From NCBI GenBank assembly GCA_015056325.1, contig SVGL01000001.1, positions 248,001 through 312,000 of the forward strand: a stretch of DNA of 64,000 bases. Reading direction: 5' to 3'. Below are positions 58,448 through 64,000 of the stretch, piece after piece. The notes under the pieces are model-generated. The model did not search any database and was not told where the DNA came from. It saw only the letters and a program-made list of their open reading frames with translations. This DNA comes from Clostridiales bacterium (GTDB lineage Bacteria > Bacillota > Clostridia > Christensenellales > Aristaeellaceae). The position numbers and the translations under genes are program-made. The number at the start of each line of letters is the position of its first letter. Within the stretch, counting starts at the first letter, position 1.

Positions 58448-59407
58448 ATGGATATCCGCTTTGCCCCCATGGAGGGCTTAACTGACACCATTTACCGTCG
58501 CATGCATTATCAGCATTTCGGCGGTGTGAGCAAATACTACATTCCATTTGTTAGCCCTACGCAGCATCATGTGTTCACGCCAAAGGAGCTGCGCGCCATT
58601 GGTCCGGAGCACAATGCAGGCATTCCAACCGTGCCGCAGATTCTTGCAAAGGACGCGGAGCATTTCCTATGGGCAGCAGGTGAGATGGCGGCCATGGGCT
58701 ACGAGGAAGTCAATCTGAATATTGGATGTCCGTCAGGCACTGTGACGGCGAAGAGCAAAGGCTCCGGCATGCTGCGGGATTTGTATGCGCTGGATGCGTT
58801 TCTGAATGAAGTGTGTGCGAAGAGCCCCATCGCTGTGTCTGTCAAGACACGTATCGGATTTGAATCTCCAGATGAATGGCCGGAGATCCTCAATGTGCTG
58901 GATGAATTCCCGCTCAGGGAGATTATCATCCATCCCAGAACCCGCGCAGGCTTCTATAAAGTTGGCACGCTGCACCCTGAAACGTTCCGCATGGCGGCGG
59001 AAAAAGGCTTGCCCGTGGTGTACAACGGAGATTTGTTCACCGCTGCGGATGCTGCGGCGCTTCAGGTGGAGTACCCGAACGCACCTGTTATGATGGGCCG
59101 CGGGCTGGTGTGCAATCCGGCATTGGCCCAGGAAGTATGCGGCGGAACTCCGCTGGAGAAGACGGCGTTCCGCGCCTTCCACGACGCATTATGGGACGCC
59201 TACCGCCAGGAGCGTCCCTTGGATCAGGCCCACAGCCGCATGCGGGAATTGATGATCTATATGTCCTGCTGTTTTGCGAATGCGGACAAGGCAGCCAAGA
59301 ACGTCCGCAAATCAAATCCGAAGAACTATGAGGTGGCTGTCAGCCATCTCTTTGAACATGACCTGGATGTCCCGCCCTGCTTCTCCCAGCAGGGGATCGG
59401 GATGTGA
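58448..59407 (+). CDS. tRNA-dihydrouridine synthase family protein
   Basis: A 319-residue FMN-dependent TIM-barrel enzyme that reduces uridines in tRNA D loops. FAPMEGLTDTIYRRM, the catalytic Cys in NLNIGCPSGTVTAKSKGSGML, VSVKTRIGF, IIIHPRTRAGFY and VVYNGDLFTAADAAAL are all family blocks, but the last part differs from DusB, so the target position is uncertain. AAGGAG lies 8 bases before the ATG. Monocistronic. Confidence 0.93.
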   Translation: MDIRFAPMEGLTDTIYRRMHYQHFGGVSKYYIPFVSPTQHHVFTPKELRAIGPEHNAGIPTVPQILAKDAEHFLWAAGEMAAMGYEEVNLNIGCPSGTVTAKSKGSGMLRDLYALDAFLNEVCAKSPIAVSVKTRIGFESPDEWPEILNVLDEFPLREIIIHPRTRAGFYKVGTLHPETFRMAAEKGLPVVYNGDLFTAADAAALQVEYPNAPVMMGRGLVCNPALAQEVCGGTPLEKTAFRAFHDALWDAYRQERPLDQAHSRMRELMIYMSCCFANADKAAKNVRKSNPKNYEVAVSHLFEHDLDVPPCFSQQGIGM

Positions 59408-59449
59408 AATGCTGAATTGTAAATTATGCTGCGACAGATGGTTGCCGTC

Positions 59450-59487
59450 TTGAATTGAACGCTTGTTTGTGGTACACTACAAACAAG
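59450..59487 (+). promoter_or_regulatory. promoter with perfect inverted repeat over the -10 (SPFH gene)
   Basis: TTGAAT and TACACT are 17 bases apart (59450-59478). CTTGTTTGT (59462-59470) and ACAAACAAG (59479-59487) form a perfect 9-base inverted repeat with an 8-base centre that covers the -10, a classic repressor layout. Confidence 0.7.
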
Positions 59488-59513
59488 TAACAACAAAAGA
59501 AAGAGGTGCGCTT

Positions 59514-60461
59514 ATGTTTTTGTTTATCATCGGTATCCTCGTACTGCTTGTGGCTATTGGTCTTACGATCTTTGCCATTACCGAAAAGAAGATTAAGTTG
59601 ATTGCCGCGAGTGCTGCGGCAGGCGTATTTGCCGTTGTGCTGATCGTATGTTCCTGCTTGTCGACGGTGCCTACCGGCCATACCGGCATTCTGATCACCT
59701 TTGGCAAGGTAGAGGATTTGTCCCTGCCTAACGGAGTGAACGTGCATGCCCCTTGGCAGAATGTCATCACCATGTCCAATAAGGAGCAGAAGGACAGCGG
59801 CATGGGCCTGGCCTTTTCCAAGGATATTCAGGAGGTTTCCTACAGCTACACCATTCAGCATATGCTGCAGCCGGGTTCGGCGCCTACGCTGTACAAAAAT
59901 GTCGGTACGGATTATTTTGACATTGTCATCAGCCCGGCTATCAATGCCATCATCAAGACCTACATCGGCAAGGCCAATGCTGAGAGCCTGATCATCAACC
60001 GTGAAGCCATCACCACGGATGTCAACCGGGAAGCTGCCCTGATCGGCGAGCGCTACGGCCTGAGCCTGACGGTGATTATCGACAACTTTGACTTTACCGA
60101 CGTGTTCACCAACGCTGTCGAAGCCAAGCAGGTAGCCGAGCAGGAGAAGCTCCGTGCCCAGACCGAGCAGGAGAAGCTGACCATGGAGGCAGAGCAGAAG
60201 GCGGCCCGTGACAAGATTGAAGCGGAAGCTGCTGCGGCTATCGCAAAGATCAACGCTGAGGCAGATCTGGAAGTGCAGAAAATCAACGCTGACGCTGCCG
60301 AGTATGCCGGCCAGAAAGAAGCGGCCGTTAACCAGGCCATCGCTGCGTCCCTGACGCCTGAGCTGGTGGCCTACTACGAGATCATGCAGTGGAATGGTCA
60401 GCTGCCCACGACCTACATGGGGGATGGCGAAGGAATTCCGGTGCTGGATGTAACCGAATAA
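59514..60461 (+). CDS. SPFH/Band 7 (prohibitin-like) membrane protein
   Basis: A 315-residue protein with two N-terminal membrane segments (about 2-22, 28-48), an SPFH domain starting STVPTGHTGILITFGKVED (about 50-215) and an Ala/Glu/Lys coiled coil (about 205-275, EQEKLRAQTEQEKLTMEAEQKA) before a short tail. SPFH proteins form oligomeric rings or cages in membranes, often with proteases. ATG 59514 with AGAGGTG is chosen; the track start lies in the operator. No NfeD or protease gene is adjacent. Confidence 0.9.
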   Translation: MFLFIIGILVLLVAIGLTIFAITEKKIKLIAASAAAGVFAVVLIVCSCLSTVPTGHTGILITFGKVEDLSLPNGVNVHAPWQNVITMSNKEQKDSGMGLAFSKDIQEVSYSYTIQHMLQPGSAPTLYKNVGTDYFDIVISPAINAIIKTYIGKANAESLIINREAITTDVNREAALIGERYGLSLTVIIDNFDFTDVFTNAVEAKQVAEQEKLRAQTEQEKLTMEAEQKAARDKIEAEAAAAIAKINAEADLEVQKINADAAEYAGQKEAAVNQAIAASLTPELVAYYEIMQWNGQLPTTYMGDGEGIPVLDVTE

Positions 60462-60468
60462 AGAATGT

Positions 60469-60500
60469 GCCCGGAGCAGACATAGCTGCTCCGGGCTTTT
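60469..60500 (+). terminator. intrinsic terminator after the SPFH gene
   Basis: GCCCGGAGCA pairs perfectly with TGCTCCGGGC over an 8-base loop, followed by TTTT. Confidence 0.93.
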
Positions 60501-60529
60501 GAAGCTGAAACAGGGGAAGTTGCTGTGGT

Positions 60530-60561
60530 AAAAGAAAAACCAGCATCCTTTCGGATACTGG
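60530..60561 (-). terminator. intrinsic terminator of the tRNA-Ser gene
   Basis: On the minus strand CCAGTATCC pairs with GGATGCTGG (one G/T pair) around GAAA, followed by TTTTTCTTTT. Confidence 0.9.
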
Positions 60562-60564
60562 TTC

Positions 60565-60655
60565 TGGCGCAGAGTCTGGGATTTGAACCCAGGGTGGGGT
60601 ATCAGCCCACACACGATTTCCAGTCGTGCGCCTTAGACCACTCAGCCAACTCTGC
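60565..60655 (-). tRNA. tRNA-Ser, anticodon GGA
   Basis: A class II tRNA on the minus strand. The acceptor GCAGAGT pairs with ACTCTGC with discriminator G and an encoded CCA. The anticodon stem CACGA/TCGTG holds CTGGAAA, giving anticodon GGA for UCC/UCU. A long variable arm (TGTGGGCTGATACCCAC) and GGTTCAAATCC in the T arm are typical of serine tRNAs. It has its own promoter and terminator. Confidence 0.97.
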
Positions 60656-60698
60656 ATCTTTGGTTGTGCGCCGCGGTGGGTCAACCGCAACGATGATT

Positions 60699-60727
60699 AT
60701 TATAGCAAAGCTGTATATGGATGTCAA
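60699..60727 (-). promoter_or_regulatory. consensus sigma-A promoter of tRNA-Ser
   Basis: On the minus strand TTGACA and TATAAT, both perfect consensus, are 17 bases apart. Confidence 0.9.
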
Positions 60728-60792
60728 GGGGGATTTTCAACTTTTTTGCGAAAAATTTTGAAATATGCAAGAAGGAATATGATGCTTTATCG

Positions 60793-60821
60793 TTGACCTT
60801 CGGACGAAAATCCTGTAAAAT
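60793..60821 (+). promoter_or_regulatory. sigma-A promoter of sdaAB-comF-sdaAA
   Basis: TTGACC and TAAAAT are 17 bases apart, 31 bases before sdaAB, with 65 bases between this -35 and that of the divergent tRNA promoter. Confidence 0.75.
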
Positions 60822-60852
60822 AGTAAGCAGAAAACGCGGCGAAAGGCGGCGA

Positions 60853-61527
60853 ATGTTTATGGATTTGTTTGACCTGATCGGACCGGTGATGATCGGTCCC
60901 AGCAGCTCCCATACGGCAGGTGCAGCCCGTATTGGTTTGACGGCCCGCAGGCTTATGGGCGAGGAACTGATCCGGGCAGATATTGGCCTGCATGGGTCCT
61001 TTGCCAAAACCTACCGCGGACACGGTACGGATCGTGCGCTGGTGGGTGGCCTGATGGGCATGGATGTGGACGACGAGCGTCTGCGCGATTCGCTCAATAT
61101 TGCCCGCGAAGCAGGTATGGTAATTCATTTCCAGCATATGAACATCCGTGGCGCACATCCCAATACTGTGCGCCTGACGGTGACCGGCGTGTCCGGACGC
61201 GTGCTGGAGGTGGAGGCTGCATCTGTGGGCGGCGGCAATATCGAGGTTCACAAGATTGATGGGTTGAGTGTCAATTTCACCGGCAAGGAAAATACAATTA
61301 TTATCCGCCACATGGATACTCCCGGCGCGATTGCCGCTGTGACAGGTATTCTGGCCAGCAAGAGCGTAAACATCGCAAATGTGCAGGGATATCGCCGACA
61401 GCAGGGCGGCGACGCCATGATTGTCATGGAGCTGGACGGCGTACCGCAACAGGAAGTGCTGGATGCCATCAATGCCCTCCCAGGGGTGCAGGGAAGTACC
61501 TTCCTGGCACGCAGGAGTGATCTGTGA
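60853..61527 (+). CDS. sdaAB: L-serine dehydratase, iron-sulfur-dependent, beta subunit
   Basis: A 224-residue subunit of the two-chain serine dehydratase that converts L-serine to pyruvate and ammonia. MDLFDLIGPVMIGPSSSHTAGAARIGL and FHGSFAKTYRGHGTD-like LHGSFAKTYRGHGTDRAL belong to the beta domain; a C-terminal ACT domain (about 148-224, IIIRHMDTPGAIAAVTGILASKSVNIANVQGYR) likely binds serine. ATG 60853 follows AAAGGCGG; ATG 60859 is possible. It overlaps comF by GTGA. Confidence 0.95.
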   Translation: MFMDLFDLIGPVMIGPSSSHTAGAARIGLTARRLMGEELIRADIGLHGSFAKTYRGHGTDRALVGGLMGMDVDDERLRDSLNIAREAGMVIHFQHMNIRGAHPNTVRLTVTGVSGRVLEVEAASVGGGNIEVHKIDGLSVNFTGKENTIIIRHMDTPGAIAAVTGILASKSVNIANVQGYRRQQGGDAMIVMELDGVPQQEVLDAINALPGVQGSTFLARRSDL

Positions 61528-62216
61528 GGCGCCTGCTCAGGCTAATGGATGACCTGATTGCTCCGCGGGGTGTGAAATGCCTGTGCTGTGAAGCGCGCAG
61601 TGATGGTGAACTCCTTTGTCCTGACTGTAAAATGGCGTTGAAAGCCATGCGGCTTGACTCGATGGAAGAAAGCAGCGTTGATTTGCGCTGTGCGTACCGG
61701 TATGATGGCGCGGCAAGACAGCTCGTGATCAGTCTGAAGGATCGATGCGTCGAGGATGCGGCAATCGTGCTGGCAGATGGGATGTATGATCTGGTGCGGC
61801 AAATGCAGCTGCCGACGAATACGGTTCTGACCTGGGTGACGATGCCTGAGCGGCGGCGTAAACGTCGCGCCATAGATCATGGTCATGTCCTTTGCAAGGC
61901 GCTGAGCGACCTTTGCGGGCTGCCTGTGAAGCAGCTGCTGTCCCGCAAGGGAAATCCTCATACGCAACGCGGCCTGAATCGGGAACGACGGCTGCGCAAT
62001 CTGGAGGGAACCTTCCTGTGCGATGAGAAGCTGACGGGTCCGGTATTGCTGGTGGACGATGTGATGACCACCGGTTCCACGGCTGCTTTGTGCACGGAGG
62101 CACTGATGAAGGCGGGCGCTGATCGGGTCTATGTTATTACCGCAGCGAAAGCAAACCTTGCCGATATGAGATTTGACTTCAGAAAGGTTGATTTGAATGG
62201 ATTATACGCTCCGTGA
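61524..62216 (+). CDS. comF: ComF family phosphoribosyltransferase-like protein
   Basis: A 230-residue ComF-type protein. A zinc-finger-like start has CLCC and CPDC (about 19-36), and the PRTase fold has RRRKRRAIDHGHVLCKAL, RKGNPHTQRGLNRERR and the PRPP loop VLLVDDVMTTGSTA. In naturally competent bacteria ComF acts with ComFA in DNA uptake; the biochemical role is unclear. No comFA is here. The gene starts with GTG overlapping the sdaAB stop and ends inside sdaAA, so it is embedded between the two serine dehydratase subunits. Confidence 0.92.
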   Translation: MRRLLRLMDDLIAPRGVKCLCCEARSDGELLCPDCKMALKAMRLDSMEESSVDLRCAYRYDGAARQLVISLKDRCVEDAAIVLADGMYDLVRQMQLPTNTVLTWVTMPERRRKRRAIDHGHVLCKALSDLCGLPVKQLLSRKGNPHTQRGLNRERRLRNLEGTFLCDEKLTGPVLLVDDVMTTGSTAALCTEALMKAGADRVYVITAAKANLADMRFDFRKVDLNGLYAP

Positions 62217-63054
62217 ATGGGTCAGAATGGCCCGGCAGTACGGTTCTCTTGCGGAAGCAGCAGTCTGTGTACAAGCGCAGGAAAGCGGCGTTTCCAAGGA
62301 GAAGGTGCGTGGGATTATGAAGCATCACCTTCAGTGTATGCAGGAGGCCGTGCAGAACGGCATGGATGCGAAGCTGCGTTCTGTTTCCGGGCTGACCGGC
62401 GGACAGGCAGCCCTGCTGATGGCTTATTACCAGAAGGGACGTTCCTTGTGCGGTTCCATCCTGGGAAAGGCGGAGGCGTATGCCTTGGCCACGGCTGAGT
62501 GCAACGCATGCATGGGCAAGATTGTTGCTGCTCCCACAGCGGGCGCCTGTGGTATTCTGCCGGGTGCGATCATTGCCATGATGGAGGAGAAGGGCGTCAC
62601 CGAAGAACAGGCTGTGGAGGCGCTCTTTGTGGCTGCGGTTGTGGGCCAGTCCATTGCGACGCAGTCCAGCATCTCCGGTGCGGAGGGCGGCTGTCAGGCC
62701 GAGTGCGGCTCCGCTGCTGCCATGGCTGCTGCTGCGCTGACTTATCTCCAGGGCGGAAATGAGCAGCAGTGTGCCGATGCGGCAGCCTTTGCGCTGATGA
62801 ACCTTCTTGGTTTGGTCTGCGATCCCGTGGGCGGCCTGGTAGAGGTTCCCTGTGTATATCGAAATGTTGGCTCCTCCGGTGTGGCCTTTACTGCGGCTGA
62901 CATGGTTCTTTCCGGAATCTGCTGCCCGATCGACCCGGATGAGGTCATCCTGGCCATGAAGGAAGTGGGAGATGCGCTGCCTGCATCCTTGCGTGAGACT
63001 GGGGAGGGCGGCTGCGCGGCATGCGGGAGCATCTGCGCACGCCTTGGAATGTAA
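62197..63054 (+). CDS. sdaAA: L-serine dehydratase, iron-sulfur-dependent, alpha subunit
   Basis: A 285-residue catalytic subunit. GGQAALLMAYYQKG, KIVAAPTAGACGILPGAIIAM, SGAEGGCQAECGSAAAMAAAAL, LVCDPVGGLVEVPCVYRN (cluster cysteines) and a C-terminal GEGGCAACGSICARL are the typical blocks of SdaAA, which holds the [4Fe-4S] centre that dehydrates serine. AGAAAGG lies upstream and the start overlaps comF by 20 bases, suggesting coupled translation. Length normal. Confidence 0.96.
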   Translation: MDYTLREWVRMARQYGSLAEAAVCVQAQESGVSKEKVRGIMKHHLQCMQEAVQNGMDAKLRSVSGLTGGQAALLMAYYQKGRSLCGSILGKAEAYALATAECNACMGKIVAAPTAGACGILPGAIIAMMEEKGVTEEQAVEALFVAAVVGQSIATQSSISGAEGGCQAECGSAAAMAAAALTYLQGGNEQQCADAAAFALMNLLGLVCDPVGGLVEVPCVYRNVGSSGVAFTAADMVLSGICCPIDPDEVILAMKEVGDALPASLRETGEGGCAACGSICARLGM

Positions 63055-63076
63055 AACGTCGCAAGGAGATGAGTTT

Positions 63077-64000
63077 ATGAATCTGAAGAAGTTCAAGGTG
63101 GCCTTTATTGGCGCGGGATCCATCGGGTTTACCCGTGGTCTGCTGGCGGACTTGCTGGCTGTGCCGGAGTTCAGGGAAATCGAAATTGCCTTTATGGATA
63201 TCAATCCCCGCAATCTGGACATGGTGTATCAGCTGTGCCAGCGGGATATTGAGGCCAATGGGCTGAACATCAAGATCTACGCGACCCTTGATCGCCGCGA
63301 GGCCCTCAAGGGAGCCAAGTATGTCATCGACTGCGCCCGCATCGGCCTCCTGGACGCCTTCGAGCTGGACGTCAACATCCCCCTCAAATACGGCGTGGAT
63401 CAGTGCGTGGGTGACACCTTGTGCGCGGGCGGCATCATGTATGCCCAGCGTGACATTGCCATGCTGGAGTGCATGTGCCGTGACATTCATGAGGTGGCTG
63501 CTCCGGGCTGCATGCTGCTCAACTACACCAACCCCAATGCCATGGTTACCTGGTATTGCAACAAGTACGGAAAAGTACCGACGGTCGGTCTGTGCCACGG
63601 TGTGCAGGGCGGCCATGCGCTGATTGCCAAGGCGCTTGGATACAAGCAGGATGAGATTGACATTGTCTGCGCGGGTATCAACCACATGACGTGGTACCTG
63701 TCTGTCAAGCACAATGGCGAGGAATTGAATGGCAAGCTGCTGGCAGCTCTCCAGGCTGATGAAGAGATCGCCAAGACGGAGAAGGTCCGCATTGACATGA
63801 TGAAGCGCTTCGGTTACTTCTCCACCGAGTCCAACGGCCACCTCTCTGAATATGTGGCCTGGTACCGCAAGCGTCCGGATGAGATCCGCCGCTGGATCGA
63901 CCTGGGCGTGTGGATCAACGGCGAAACCGGCGGCTACCTGCGCGTCTGCACCGAAGGCCGCAACTGGTTCGAGACGGACTTCCCCAACTGGCTCAAGGAG
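63077..64000 (+). CDS. GH4 family glycosidase, N-terminal part
   Basis: At least 308 codons, running off the window and therefore absent from the ORF track. The NAD+ loop is VAFIGAGSIGFTRGL; MDINPRNLD follows; the metal ligands are Cys in GLCHGVQ and His in GINHMTWYL. GH4 enzymes use NAD+ and Mn2+ in a redox-elimination mechanism. CHGVQ and INHM favour the alpha-galactosidase/alpha-galacturonidase (MelA/LplD) branch over 6-phospho-glucosidases; the final call needs the C-terminus. AAGGAG lies before ATG 63077, 22 bases after sdaAA. Confidence 0.9.
   Translation, partial: MNLKKFKVAFIGAGSIGFTRGLLADLLAVPEFREIEIAFMDINPRNLDMVYQLCQRDIEANGLNIKIYATLDRREALKGAKYVIDCARIGLLDAFELDVNIPLKYGVDQCVGDTLCAGGIMYAQRDIAMLECMCRDIHEVAAPGCMLLNYTNPNAMVTWYCNKYGKVPTVGLCHGVQGGHALIAKALGYKQDEIDIVCAGINHMTWYLSVKHNGEELNGKLLAALQADEEIAKTEKVRIDMMKRFGYFSTESNGHLSEYVAWYRKRPDEIRRWIDLGVWINGETGGYLRVCTEGRNWFETDFPNWLKE

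Overview
The window looks like a GC-rich chromosome segment from a spore-forming, carbohydrate-fermenting member of the Clostridia (Bacillota). The evidence is the Firmicutes order yqfC-yqfD-phoH-pgpH-ybeY-cdd-era, a SpoIVA ATPase, SpoIID-like and SpoIIQ-like cell wall proteins, a CwlJ-size cortex hydrolase, AGGAGG-type ribosome binding sites, sigma-A promoters with 17-base spacers and many U-tailed terminators. A glycogen operon with both GlgC and GlgD, an intracellular GH10 enzyme and a GH4 enzyme suggest a gut or rumen plant-polysaccharide fermenter. Placement below class is not possible from the sequence alone. I see no phage, insertion sequence, CRISPR array or rRNA; this is a core-type region.

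Layout. 0-9.5 kb: end of an FMN-binding protein, a small membrane protein, the leftward unit DUF512 radical SAM - der - plsY - GNAT, then murA, a MATE exporter and an ABC-F ATPase. 9.6-13 kb: a B12-binding radical SAM protein with a GNAT gene, a CwlJ-like hydrolase and mreB. 13.2-20 kb: one long rightward unit for sporulation and RNA/nucleotide metabolism (yqfC, yqfD, phoH, pgpH, a fused ybeY-cdd gene, era). 20-23 kb: glmM, a polysaccharide deacetylase and an M23 peptidase. 23.3-29.9 kb: glgB-glgC-glgD-glgA. 30-42.7 kb: a SpoIID/SH3 wall protein, trmN6, tspO, an FAD enzyme, a CNNM/CBS transporter with a long structured leader, a CapA protein, rplS and spoIVA. 42.8-46.9 kb: a CofE-like protein and the coupled unit nrnA-nrnA-surE. 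46.9-55.2 kb: a leftward unit of RDD protein, sugar-type ABC importer, secreted SNase-like nuclease and a coiled-coil/triple OB-fold protein. 55.3-64 kb: HAD phosphatase, SipW-type signal peptidase, GH10, Dus, SPFH protein, tRNA-Ser(GGA), sdaAB-comF-sdaAA and the start of a GH4 gene.

Most notable points: a YbeY-cytidine deaminase fusion; matching KPKRTRKK repeat tails on GlgB and GlgA but not on GlgC or GlgD; a roughly 180-nt leader before the CNNM gene that contains both a four-way-junction fold over the ribosome binding site and a proline-rich 20-codon leader ORF; an ABC importer coupled to a secreted nuclease and an OB-fold repeat protein; tandem nanoRNase paralogues translationally coupled to surE; and several perfect palindromes or phased direct repeats placed on promoters.

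All family calls come from reading motifs, lengths and gene order by eye; no database search was run.
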